64,000 nt of DNA from Eleusine coracana subsp. coracana (taxonomy: Eukaryota > Streptophyta > Magnoliopsida > Poales > Poaceae), in the NCBI GenBank assembly GCA_032690845.1, contig CM064424.1, forward strand, positions 41,181,511 through 41,245,510. The letters run 5' to 3'. Position 1 is the first letter of the stretch, and the number at the start of each line of letters is the position of its first letter. The notes under the pieces are model-generated. The model ran no database searches and had not been told where the DNA came from. It saw nothing but the letters and a program-made list of their open reading frames with translations. Below are positions 11,098 through 22,657 of the stretch, piece by piece. The translations under genes and the position numbers were made by a program.

Positions 11098-11967
11098 CTA
11101 GTTGACACACTCGGTTTGTCCGTCAGTAGCGGCATGGTAAGCACAAATTCGGATCAACTTGGTACCTAGAGATGCATGCAGTTGTTCCCAAAAACGAGCG
11201 ACAAACTGTGAGCCACGATCTGTAACAATGGTCTTGGGTACTCCATGAAGACATAGAATTCTTGCTATGTATAGTTCTGCATATTGCTTTATTTTATAGG
11301 TGTTATTGATCGGTAGGAAGTGGGCAGATTTTGTGAGTCGGTCCACAACGACCCAAGTCGAATCATGCTTTCGAGAAGTGAGAGGGAGACCAACAATAAA
11401 ATCCATGCTAGTGTCTTCCCATTTCCAGGCGGGAATACTCAATGGTTGAAGTAATCCAACCTGTTTCAAATGATCAGCCTTAACTCTCTGACAAGTATCG
11501 CATTCTGCGACATATCGAGCAACTTCTCGCTTCATCCTTGTCCACCAAAAATTCATCTTCAAGTCTTGGTACATTTTATTACTACCGGGATGGATAGAGT
11601 ACTTGGAGTGATGTCCTTCATCCAAGATTTTCCGTCTAAGTTCAAAGTCCTTTGGTACTACCAAACGGTTATTGAACCATAGGGTACCGTCGAAGTCTTG
11701 AGTGAAGTATTTTGCTTTACCCTTCTTAATGTTTTGACGGATATGATTCATACCAATGTCATTTTTCTATGCAGCAATGATTTCTTCACGAATAGTAGGA
11801 TGTACACTAAGGTTGCTAATCACTATAGCAGGCAAAACGTGGAGATTGGGTTCTGAAGCAGTGACGTGGTTGCCGTTGTTCTGATATTCCAGTACTAAGT
11901 GATGGCAGTGTACCTTCCTACTCAACACATCGGCAACTACATTGGCCTTGCCTGGATGATAATGAAT
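11098..11967 (-). pseudogene. gypsy integrase
   Basis: The open part (11751-11098) contains the HHCC zinc-binding module (HH near EGHHSKYSIHPG, then CDTC) and a complete DDE triad: D in DTSMDFIVGLP, D in VTDRGSQF, E in DGQTECVN. The 11752-11967 stretch is the RNase H-integrase connector and carries a stop near 11770. The spacing is normal for a gypsy integrase core. Confidence 0.88.
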
Positions 11968-12375
11968 TTACAGGTTATAATCTTTAATCAGTTCTAGCCA
12001 TTGACGTTGTCTCATGTTCAGATCAGTTTGGGTAAATATATATTTCAAACTCTTATGATCCATGTAGATGTGCACTAAGCTTTCGAGCAAATAATGCCTC
12101 CATATTTTTAGTGCAAGTACAACCGCAGCTAGTTCCAAATCATGAGTTGGATACTCCTCTTCATGCTTTCGTAGTTGTCGAGATGCATAGGCAATGACAC
12201 GACCTTCCTGCATGAGCACACATCCAAGTCCTGTCCCAAATGCATCACAATACACGTCGAACGGCTTGGTGATGACTGGTTGAGCTAGTACTGGGGCAGT
12301 GATCAATAATTTCTTCAATGCTTTTAATGCTTCTTCACAACTATCGTTCCAATTGAATTTCTTATCCTTTTTCAA
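11968..12375 (-). pseudogene. gypsy RNase H
   Basis: The frame shows FDVYCDAFGTGLGCVLMQ, IAYASRQLRKHE, HDLELAAVVLALK and YMDHKSLKYIF, the ordered acidic active-site motifs of Ty3/gypsy RNase H. It is separated from RT by a stop near 12430, where GYY-RRF has become a stop codon. Confidence 0.88.
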
Positions 12376-12429
12376 CAGCTCCGTGATGGGTTTGGTCAGC
12401 CGAGAAAAATTTGGAATGAACCTACGATA

Positions 12430-13185
12430 TTATCCAGCTAGCCTGAGGAAACTGCATACTTGATGAACTGTCTTTGGTGACTTCCAATCTAACACATCTT
12501 GAACCTTGCTAGGATCCACCGAGATACCTTCTGCAGAAACTATGTGACCAAGAAATGGCACACGGTCCAACCAAAATTCGCACTTGCTAAATTTTGCATG
12601 CAGCTTGTGATCTCGGAGGCGTTGAAGAACAATGCGAAGATGTTTGGCATGCTCTTCCTTGGACTTAGAATAGATGAGAATGTCATCAATGAATACTACC
12701 ACAAATTTGTCCAACTCGGGCATGAATACTGAATTCATGAGGTACATGAAATGGGCAGGGGCATTGGTCAATCCGAATGACATTACTTGATACTCAAACA
12801 ATCCATATCTAGTGGAGAAGACGGTCTTTGGAATGTCTTCAGCTCTGATCTTGATTTGATGATAGCCCGAACGGAGGTCAATCTTTGAAAAGACCTTAGC
12901 ACCAACCAATTGGTCAAAGAGGATATCTATACGGGGTAATGGGTATTTGTTCTTGATGGTGACTTTGTTAAGAGGCCGATAGTCAACGACAAGACACAAA
13001 AACTTGTCCTTCTTCTTCACAAAAATGGCAGGGCAGCCCCAGGGTGAAGTGTTTGGGCGAATGAATCCTTTTTCCAATAACTCATTCAGTTGCCTTTTCA
13101 ACTCAGCCAGCTCATTCGGGGCCATTTTATATGGGCGACGGGATATCAGAGAAGTTCCTGGCTGAAGCTCTATCTTAAATTCCAC
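12430..13185 (-). pseudogene. gypsy reverse transcriptase
   Basis: Motifs occur in order: SPWGCPAIFVKKKD, VDYRPLNKVT, KIDLRSGYHQIKI, FGLTNAPAHFMYLMN, FIDDILIYSKS (catalytic DD), FLGHIVSAEGI. At 251 codons the finger-palm region is nearly complete and reads without interruption. This pattern is that of Del/Tekay-type chromovirus RT. Confidence 0.92.
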
Positions 13186-13215
13186 ATCACGGTCAGGCGG
13201 TAGACCAGAGATGTC

Positions 13216-13746
13216 CTAGGGAAATACATCCAGATACTCACGAATGATGGGAATACTCTCGAGTGATTGCCCTTCCAAGTGATGGACAACCAAGGCTTTC
13301 GATGAATTGGCATTTAGAGAAAGTGTGTCCTTCCCATGTAAGGGAGAGTTGATGTGAATGATGTGAGGCTCAATGTCTAACATGGCTCTATGGGTTTTCA
13401 TCCAGATCATACCTATGATCAGGTCGATCTCTTGGTCCTTGAGCATGATGAAATTGGTGGGGTAGATCTTTCGATTAATTTCTAGGGGAGTCTTACACAC
13501 TACTTCGTTAGCGAGAATTTGTCCAGCAGGAGAGCGGATGGTGTAGCATCTATTTATGATGGTGGTGTGGAGTTTATGCTTTTGCACACAAGCTTTGCTA
13601 ATGAAGTTATGCGTAGCACCAGAATCAAAAAGTGCAAGGACAGACTGGCGATAGAGCGAGAGCGTACCTGTCAGCATAGGTTCGCCCTGAGGGATATATT
13701 CCGCATTGGTGTAGTTCACTTGATCACCACATGACGGTGCATTCAT
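13216..13746 (-). pseudogene. gypsy aspartic protease
   Basis: The active site is LALFDSGATHNFIS, followed by the flap-region and DLIIGMIWM motifs. The frame ends at a stop (13213-13215) between EYLDVFP and DISGLPPDRDVEF, which are normally continuous with RT. Confidence 0.88.
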
Positions 13747-14848
13747 ATTCCTGTTCGGGTTCTGACGCGGGTTGCTGTTGTTGTTGCGCTTCGGTGCAGT
13801 GCAGTTCTTGGCAAAGTGGCCGATACGACCGTAGTTGTAGCACGGATAACTACTCCCACAATCAACAGGCTGTGGGACATAGGCAGTCTAATTTCCCTGC
13901 TACTGGTATGTTACACGGTACTGAGGGTTCTGCTATTGGTATGGGGCATGAGGTGGGATGTTTTGCTGCTGGGGTGGCCTCGAGTAGTACTGACCATATC
14001 GCCGCTGATATTGCTGCTGCGGAGATGCACGGAAATGTTGTCCGGTAGGTGAAGTGTAAATCAGGTGGTGCTTCGCCTGTTGGGCAGCAGAGGCGCTAGC
14101 AGGGCCTTTCTCTTGCGATCTTCCTCTTCAACATGGCGCATGGCGCCTTCCTGGACAATAGCACCATTGACCAAGTTGTTGTACGTGCTGGTTGTCTGCC
14201 AAGTCAGACGTTCCTTGAGCGTGGCATTCATCCCACGCAAAAATGTGTATCTCTTCTTCTCCTCAGTATTAACATACTCAGTGGCATACTGAGCAAGGTG
14301 ATTGAAAGCTTCAGAATATTGGAGGACATTCCTCCCTCCTTGTTTTAGATCCATGAATTCCTGGAATTTCCTTTGCATGAGGCCGACTGGGTGAAATGAG
14401 CATGGAATGCAGTCTTGAAGTCATTCCATTCAACGTGGTGTCCAGCGGACAGAGAAGCTTCATAGTTTGCCCACTAGGCACTAGCAGAGCCCTGGAGTTG
14501 TTGGGCAGCGAATAGCACCTCCTGGTGCTCTATGCATTCCAGCAGACCGAACTTTGTCTCGGTCTGGCGCAGCCAGTGATCGGCATCCAGAGGTTCTCTG
14601 GCGCGCTCAAAGGTGGGCGGATGAGTACCTAGAAAATCTGAGTAGGTGCTCTATCGAGGCTGATTGTTGTTGTTATGGTGGCCTCCCTGTCCAGCTAGGT
14701 GGGACGTGATATCCACTAGCCGACGAAGAATCTCAGAGTCATTTTGCTGCCGGTTGAGTGCAGCAGCCAACACCTCATCTAGCGAGGGCTCAGCATGAGC
14801 TCCTTGCTGAGAGCTTTCAGGGTCATCCTGATTCCGAGTACGCACCAT
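13747..14848 (-). pseudogene. gypsy gag with damaged zinc knuckle
   Basis: The start is taken as the ATG at 14848 (MVRTRNQDDPE), one base after an AG resembling a 3' splice site (ttgcag). The capsid core reads RKFQEFMDLKQGGRNVLQY and AYQ/AEYV-type segments at 14378-14061. The knuckle near 13797-13838 reads CYNYGRIGHFAKNC: the second Cys of C-x2-C-x4-H-x4-C is Tyr (TGC to TAC), so zinc binding is lost. Frameshifts and stops break the frame near 14640, 14390 and 14060. Confidence 0.82.
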
Positions 14849-15137
14849 GCTGCAATTTATACGGTTGCACATTAGTTATTCCTCAAAATAATCCATAAAA
14901 CACATGTGCAGGAATATAAATTTGCAAGAGGCATGAATAAATTTTCAAAATGACAACCATCTCCATTAATTCAATTCAGACCGCACAGTTGTTAAAAGGA
15001 CATCATCGCATGATTTCTTACACATACATGCAATGCCTAGCTACGGTATTGCGGACACATATTGCAAGATTCACACCCCTACATCAAACTAGGAATACTT
15101 ATAGTACACGACCATACACCAAGGTGTAGTGATCCAA
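14849..15137 (-). other. Untranslated spacer between orf0b and gag
   Basis: About 290 bp without a supported ORF. It contains the splice-acceptor-like sequence that abuts gag. Confidence 0.5.
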
Positions 15138-16010
15138 CTACTCCTGGCCTATGTCTTCCGGCTCTTCTAGTTCTTCTGGTTCCATAGGCTCTTCTGGTTC
15201 CTCCAGATCCATCATTTCCACATCATTAATACCGACCGAGGCCATCTCTACATCCCCTTGTTCTCCATACTCCATGATGATCTCGTCCCAATTTTCTTCA
15301 ATAGGAAGGTGGGCAGCCTTGAATGCGTCCAAGTCATCTTGAGCCTCAATCATATCATGCTCAAGATCTGCTACATCCAGCAAGGCTTGGTCACATTCTT
15401 CTATAATTGCATCCATCTCTTCATTCTTTGCTTGAATTTGTTGGTTCAGTTCTGCAATTTCCTCATCCTTAGCTTGTTTTTCGACTTCAGAAGGTCGAAG
15501 TGGAGCATGAAACACATCCAGACACCGGCACAAGTTTGTGCATAAGGCGAAAGTGGATAAGCCATAATACTCTATTATGGGCAGCATAGGATCATGGTGG
15601 CAATGGTTTGGATCAAAGATGAAATCCACACGCCTAATCCACTCGAAGTCCGTCACATCATTAATGGGCAGAAACGCGATGGGTGTTTCAGCAACATCAT
15701 GCTTGTGGTCTTCACAGAACCGAGTAAGTGCCTTGAATGCAGGTACATTCCAGGTGGAAGGCAGATCTGTCCCAATGACGCTAATGGTCCAAGATTCCCA
15801 TGCGGGAATGACCGAGTAATTGGCGGGAACCGCCACATGGATGACACATGAGGGGACTCCATGCTCCTGAAATTCCTTGCCAAGATAGGTGGGAGGAATG
15901 GAATATCCGAATCTCTAGAGAACTCTCCAAAACAGGTGAACCATCCCTGTGAACTCCAGGCCATCGGCGATCTCCCAACCTGGTGGTGGTTGAGTGGTGT
16001 TTTCAGCCAT
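15138..16010 (-). pseudogene. orf0b: extra pre-gag ORF with coiled coil and acidic tail
   Basis: The start is taken as the ATG at 16010 because it directly follows ttccttgtag, a 3'-splice-site-like sequence, and opens MAENTTQPPPGWE. A TAG near 15917 (CAG expected) interrupts. The frame then continues to 15138, for about 290 codons. The N-terminal half has an RFGYSIPPTYLGKEFQEHG segment. The second half is Lys/Glu/Gln-rich and probably coiled coil (EVEKQAKDEEIAELNQQIQA). The C-terminus is strongly acidic (EEPEEPMEPEELEEPED). Function is unknown. It resembles orf0a in architecture. Extra ORFs upstream of gag are, as I recall, described for RIRE3/RIRE8-type rice elements. Confidence 0.75.
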
Positions 16011-16284
16011 CTACAAGGAAAGTACTTTGATTGAGTCAAAGAGTACAACCAAGCTAGAATTCTTATGAAACTCTAGTGCAACAACAATAGCGGAAAGGGT
16101 ACAACCAATACATATCCTGAGTCAACATAGCCTTAAGTACATAAACTTGGAACTTGTGACCATCGAGTTACAAAAGCATCTCACACAGTGATCCCCCAAA
16201 ATACCACATCCTCGCGTGGTCGACAAAAGTTACCTACCCAACCGGTCCTGACTATAGAGACTAATCTAGTCTACCACGATCCTC

Positions 16285-17165
16285 CTAAGTCATGCCTCCG
16301 GTTGGCGCCTTGTAGTCTATGTCAGACTCCTCGTCCATATCCTCCTGTGGCTCCTCCTCCTCCGGTGCTGCCGGTGGTGCAAGGGCCGCCTCTAGCTGCT
16401 GCTGCAGGCCCTGGTTCTCCTGAGCCAGTGTCTCTAAATCCTCTCCCATAAGCTCCATCTCGTGTTGTGCAACCGTCAACTGATGCTACAGGTGCTCGTT
16501 GTGGTTGGCGCGCTGCTGCATAATCACGCCACGTGTGTCAACCTCCTGCGCGAGGATGTCGTGCTGTCCAGTCACCTCAGTAACGTGAGTCTCACTCGCC
16601 TCAAGAGCAGCGGTCAGCCACTAAATCTCTCTCTCTACTGTGCGTTGGCCTGTGCCTGTAGGTCATTCCTCTGCACCCAGACCTGCTCAGCCTCAGCCAG
16701 TAAGATCCTGCTGTGGCTGCTAGCCTCCTCATCCAAGTTGAGGAGGTACTCGGAATAGTAAGACACACGGTGGTACCTCACGTGCCTCTGCCAGACCGGG
16801 TTGGCCTGGTGCCAGATGGGGATCATCTCAAACGGTGTCCCAGAGAGCGCTGTTGTGTGGCACCCGCAGAAGTGGGTGAGAGCCCTATGGGCGACTCTCT
16901 CCAAGCCCTCATGAAGGCTCCCACAAGTCATCGTGCTCTCCATACCCGCCATGTCGAGGTTGCACGGGTGAGTGGGCACACTGATGTGCACCTCTGCAAG
17001 AGTCACGCTGTGGCGGCGGATCTCATGGCCCTTGTAGGAGGGCGGCTCATCATAGCCCAGGAAGCGTAGAAGGTCCCACAAAAGGGTAGCAAAGCCACGG
17101 TGGTGAAGACCGGTGGTGTAGCGCCACCCATCGTGTGAAAGCTCCTCAAAACCGTGGTCACCCAT
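16285..17165 (-). pseudogene. orf0a: first extra pre-gag ORF, paralogous to orf0b
   Basis: The start is taken as the ATG at 17165 (MGDHGFEEL), which directly follows an AG in ttatgttccag. An in-frame ATG three codons upstream (17174) lies inside that motif. The N-terminal domain has LLRFLGYDEPPSYKGHEIRR, aligning with RFGYSIPPTYLGKEFQEHG of orf0b. A predicted coiled coil (ILLAEAEQVWVQRNDLQAQA) and an acidic end (EEEEPQEDMDEESDIDY) follow. Two CAG-to-TAG-type stops (about 16621-16634 and 16485) interrupt an otherwise continuous frame of about 294 codons. Function is unknown. Confidence 0.75.
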
Positions 17166-17174
17166 CTGGAACAT

Positions 17175-18578
17175 AAACCCAATGGTGAGTACAATATTCC
17201 ATGAGTAACAATGTATTTCATATATAGTGCTATGAAATACAGAAACAAAATTTTAGTTTACATTTTCCAGCCTCAAGGGGCAATAATACGGTAATGGGTT
17301 TTAAAATGGATTCTGTCTTAACTGTACCATAGTCAGAAAAGTGGATATTTTGAATCAGAAAACAAGGCCTTAAAAATTGGGGTTTAGAACCAAGTTATAC
17401 TACACTTTCACAGCTTTCCAGATTATTATTATTATATTCTCAAAAATCCCAAGTAAATCTGGACTTATGAATTTTGCAAGTTTAGGTTGGCAGATTCTGG
17501 TTCAGGATGACAGAGGCAGAGTGTTTTGGATCTACTGGACGTAGGGTTATTATCCTTCGGGAGGCCCGAACCTGTATAAACCTTGTGTCTTGTGTCCATC
17601 GATCTTTCATACTCATACGCATACCTAGATCTACTTTCAAGAATATCTGTCGACACAACTAAATTATGAAATCTATTGGAGATGAAAATAGACTTCAAGG
17701 GCTTTCCAGATTGGGTTTAAACTCCTGCAAATTCGAAGTACAACTCTAGTTATGAAATTTTTAAGTCCAAGGTCTTGCTGAAAACAGTGGGTGGATAGAT
17801 TGTACTTGTTCCTTGTTTCTGAGGTTGTTACTCTTATGATCGAATTTTAATTTAAATTCTAGGTGGCAGGAGATGTTGTGACCTTTCTGAGAAGTATTTG
17901 TATGCCTTATTTGGTTGAGTAAATTAATAGTTATGAAATTTTTAAGTTGGTAGCTAAAAACATGACTGATTCTTGTTAACCTTGTTATTCAGAATTTTAT
18001 ACTTATCATGTTTAGAAAATTTTTATTCAGAGGTTGGTGAGCAAGGAGAGAACCATATTTTAGTTTAGTTATAATGGGATGCATGATGCAAAACCTTCAT
18101 TTTATTAACCTATCGTTCCTCACAACACAACGCCTATCATTGCCGATACTTAGCGGCACGGATACTTGGTGACGACCCGCACTCAACACGTAAGTCACTC
18201 TAAATGTTATACTAATGGCGTTAGTGTACCTGCAGAAGATCCATTGCAGAAACATTACATCAAATTCAAAAGAAACTACAAAAATAAGCACAGTTCTACA
18301 AGTAATGATCCATGGGAAAGGATCGCCCCATGATAAATCACGAGCCAACAGTGTCTCGTATCCGCCTGCGAGCACAGGCACCGATATCACGCGTGTTGGT
18401 TAAGCATGCACGTACCTTCATTTGAAGAAGTCGTAGATGCAAATAATGTAAACAAACATAACATAGGTTAGCTTTGTCACCACTCTATTATCTATATGGG
18501 CAATACTAATGTATCCTCACCCGCAAACGTCATAGTTTCTAAAATTACGATTTAGATGTTGTATTATCATGGACCACG
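17175..18578 (-). other. 5' leader of the large gypsy element
   Basis: About 1.4 kb between the primer site and orf0a, AT-rich, with no supported ORF. Confidence 0.6.
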
Positions 18579-18590
18579 GCTCTGATACCA
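18579..18590 (-). other. Primer binding site of the large gypsy element
   Basis: The - strand reads TGGTATCAGAGC, a perfect tRNA-iMet-type site, two bases from the LTR edge at 18593. Confidence 0.92.
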
Positions 18591-18592
18591 GC

Positions 18593-19883
18593 TGTGGCTC
18601 CCCTTCCCGAAGGATCGAGGTCCCGACGGTGCTGATAACGCAGACACTTGATAATACATCATCGGTTTGAATTTAAATTGAATATTACATGAATACGAAG
18701 GTTCAGAGTGCAGCGGAATATTACAAGTTCATGAATATTTTGAAAACACCAGAAGCAAGTACGATAAGACTACGGGCTCGACGATACAGCATAGTAATGA
18801 TTCATGCCCGAAGAACAGTCACTCTATCAACAATATGATAATAGAAAAATACACAGAGTAAGTACAACAGAAGAGTAGCAATAATCATAATCAACAATAA
18901 ACATCATAATCAATTTCCAAGTATCAAGTGCAACTACGTGATTGGCGCGGTGACCAAGCGGTACTCACTACTGCGAGGGACAGCAATTGCAATCGATTTA
19001 CACCAGCTGGGAAAACCCGAAATGCATGACACATACGCACCAATTAAGGTCGTATATGGCAACCTTTCACAAGGAAAGCATCTACACCTTAGCCCGGGTG
19101 TGGTGACGTCGAGTGGGCATGCTGTTCTGCGAATAGTACTTCATGGTCTGAATCGCCCACTCCAGCAGTAGGAGGGTCAATGACCAACGCACCTTAACCG
19201 TCCTTAGTGCAAGAGACCTTTAATGCTACATCGGTTTACTAGTGCCCATAGGCTAGCATGCATTTGGTACTGTTCAATACTTGATCAAGGGGCTGACCAT
19301 GGATGGGTCCTAGGTTCGACAAGGCAGGGCTACCACAGTCAACACCCATGTGTTGCTGCCAACCTACACATGCTTAATCCCTGCCCGGTCATAATATCAA
19401 AATAATTTTCTTTTATTAGTTCCCGTTCTAGTGGTCAAGTTCACTCCTTAGTAATAACGGTATCTAACGAGACTAGCAACTACTAAGCATAGCATAACAG
19501 TACCGATTCTACCAAGTTCTAAGACAGTAACATAGGTCATTTTGGGTATTATGCAAATGGGTTTCAATCAACTCCTATGACCTAATGCAACAATAAGTAT
19601 AGACAATAGTATTATTGTAACTAGCAAAATTTGTAAATAGGCGAATGTAAACCGGGGCTTGCCTGGATCGACACTAGTGTTAGCAGCTTCAATCTCTTGT
19701 TCCTGAGACTCAGTGTACTTCTGATGATCCTCTTCGAGCTCCTGGTTGTTGTTACCTATATGATGACAAAGGTGTTAACAGTATTGTCGTAACAACGTTA
19801 TATGTAATGATATGATACATGCAAGCACATCATGTTTTGATATCAAATAAATTATTATTATGTTCTCGAAGCCATATGCTTCA
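18593..19883 (-). repeat. 5' LTR, first segment
   Basis: Matches 2514-4095 of the left LTR but lacks the equivalent of 2754-3051 (298 bp). Homology stops at GCTTCA (19883), where copia sequence begins. Confidence 0.88.
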
Positions 19884-22657
19884 TGAGGATGTCTTGGCTT
19901 TGGCACCTTGTGCTTGCGAAATGGAAGGCTTCGCAAATGTTTAGCTCATGATGTAACATTGTGGGAACATGTGTTCCTTTTGCCACAAAGGCATGCTTTT
20001 TTGTCTTGTGCATAATCTTGAAAAATCTGCTAAGTGCTTTGATCAAGAATCACTCATAATGCTAAATCCAAACATTGTGACTTGAAGCCTCGGGGTGTTT
20101 GCCGTACCCAGTCGTGCGACCCTCCGCATGGATAAGAGGACACATGAGGATAAACAATAATCACTTGATCAACTGAGTCTCTGTTGCATATGTGAGCGTT
20201 TGTAGAGCTCATTTTCTGCGAATGCTTGTTGCCCAAGTTGAGATTGAGACTGTTTAGTATCCTTTTGATTCACTTGGTGCTTATTTTGCCTTGGATGAGA
20301 GTACTTACACATGTGGTGGCAGATTTTATCATGATAAGCAAAATTGATTCTATCTAAGCTAGTCAATCTTTCTGCTTAGCTTGTATAGCTCTTGGTGTTT
20401 ATGCCATGCTATCTATTTTTGATCTTTGCATGATTGGGAGCTACTGCTTTTTCACTTCATGGCACTATGGTTATGGTTAGCAAAGTTAAATGCTTGTTTG
20501 CATAATTGTTGAAGCTCCTTAGGATTGCATTTTCATGCATTGCATGTTTGCTTGTTCTTTTGCTTCTTTGATGAGTTCATTGCCAAAGGGGGAGAAAATT
20601 TTGGGGTCATACACAAATAATACTAAGAAACTCATATGATCCATTTTGCACTACATGAGACCTACCACAACTTAAGGGGGAGCATATCACGATCTCGAGC
20701 AACTTTAGGGGGAGCATATCATGATCTTGAGCGTTTTCTTGCGCTTTTCACATTCTTTGCGTCTCAAGTCTCTTTCTTTACCAACTCTTGGTTTTGTAAT
20801 CCCTACTTTGCTAGATGGCTTGTTTTCACCTTTTCTTTGGGTTTGGCCATTTGGATGTGCTTATTTAGCTTCGCATTTCAATCTCTAATCTTTGTGCATT
20901 TGGTGTTGTCAATGTACTCATCAAGGAGGAGATTGAGAAACCATGTGGATATGTACCATGGTTTGCTATATTTGTGATGAGAAATTGACTTGAGTGGATT
21001 TGGTGTTTGAGTTGAAATGCGGGAATCCAGGGATTGCATGGGTTTGCATATGATGGTTATGACTAACCAAAGTTGGTGGAGATATTGGTGATATTGCAGG
21101 AGATGGGAAATGTGTTTGCTTGTCTCATGATGTGTAGGTCACTGGAGTCGACTTGGCGGTCAACGGCGAGGGGATCGGGCACATGTAGGGGACTTGGGGC
21201 CAGACGATCGGGATGCCGGGTGAAGTCAAGGGTGATCCACACCGTACATGTGGAGAGGCAAGAAGCACGAACGGTTTCACGGTTGAGCCTCAAAACCATG
21301 GTGGTGATAAAGACGGCGTGTTGACCAAGTCAAGGTGAACGGGATGCCGGTGCAAGTGTTAAGGGGGGCCGATGGATAGGGACTAGGAGAGACTTGCTGG
21401 TGGTCAGGATCGCAGGACAAGGTGACACGCGTCGACATCGAGAAGTCGCGCTTTGAGAAGTGTGCAAGGTGGTTTCCTGGTTTGGGCCTCAAAACCGGTG
21501 GTGGTGGTTGGTGGTGCACGTGGCATCATCATGGAGCTTGCTTCAAGATGAAGCAAAGACGTGAAGCGTCCGATGGCATTCGGGCGATGAGGTGAAAGAT
21601 GGACGGTTATGCCCCCGGTGGTAAGTGGGTGTGTTATGTAGGTCAACGGTAGAGTGGTCATGTGGACAATAGACCTTAGGCCTATATAAGGAGAGGTGTG
21701 GCTAGTGGGAGAGGTGCCTCTCTTTCCATTCGCCTTGTGTTAGGACTCTATTCAAAGTGCTAGGAGAGGACTTCATGTTTTAGGGGAGAGGAAAGGGTGT
21801 GTGAGAGACATCTCTTGCTCTTCCAAATAGTGGGAGGAAGAGGGTGGCTTCCTAGCCTTGTACCTACGGATCTTGTAAGCACCTTTCTATGATATGAGAA
21901 GTATTTTCGTGCTCGAGATTTCCCTCTTCACTTGAATCCCGAAATTCCCTTTTTCTTATTTTCGGAGCTATTTTCAAGGTGATTTTCGATCTCATTTTTG
22001 GACGAGTTTTTGGCTCGGATTTCTTGAGAAACTTGTTGCTAGGATGAGCTAGAACAATCCTCTATGGATCCTTGACCGAATCAATAGCTCTAGCACCTTC
22101 GATTTGAAGGATTTCTCAAGTTTCCCATTTTTGATTCCATGAGCCAATTGAGATGATTTTCTTGGATTAGGGTCATGATGTGATGAGAATTCACTGATCC
22201 AAAAATCACATCATTTGGAGTTCATTTGGTTAGGTTTTGGAGAAGATTTGCCAAATTCTCAAAAGTTTCTGCTGTTCTGTCGGGGTCGATCAGCACTACC
22301 GACGACCAGGACCAGCACTGCCGGTGGGTCTCAGGACCCCGCACCAGCACTACCGATGGGCCAGATCGGCACTACCGATGGTCCTGATTGGCACTGCCGG
22401 TGGTGGTTCAGTAAGGTGCAGTTTGTGAGGTTTTTGACTATCTCGAGCCTCTGTTGTTTCCTTTTTGTTTCCATTGTGTTTATTGCTGTGGTTGATCACT
22501 CCTAGGGCTAATACACCACTAATTGGTGTGTGTAGTCTTGGTGATCGGTTCGGAGGTTGGCTTGGGTTGTATTTGGGATATAGGCCAAGTTCTCTTGGAG
22601 AATTTTGATAGGCTCCCATTCACCCCCCCCCCCTCTGGTCGCCTTCTCGGTCCTTCA
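19884..22657 (+). mobile_element. Copia 3' end with LTR (SIRE/Maximus-like), truncated
   Basis: 19884-20943 is non-coding 3' internal sequence with purine tracts such as AAAGGGGGAGAAAA (about 20585) and AAGGAGGAGATTGAGAAA (about 20923-20940). A probable LTR, 20944-22657, starts TGTGGATATG and ends in a poly-C stretch and CTCGGTCCTTCA, the usual style for this lineage. A TATA-like TATATAAG is at 21683-21690. Five copies of a short CACTACCGATGG-type motif lie at 22288-22405. The upstream LTR and coding region are absent. The LTR left edge is approximate. Confidence 0.72.
21683..21690 (+). promoter_or_regulatory. TATA-like box in copia LTR
   Basis: TATATAAG lies in the middle of the LTR at 20944-22657, in the transcriptional orientation of the element. 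Confidence 0.55.
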
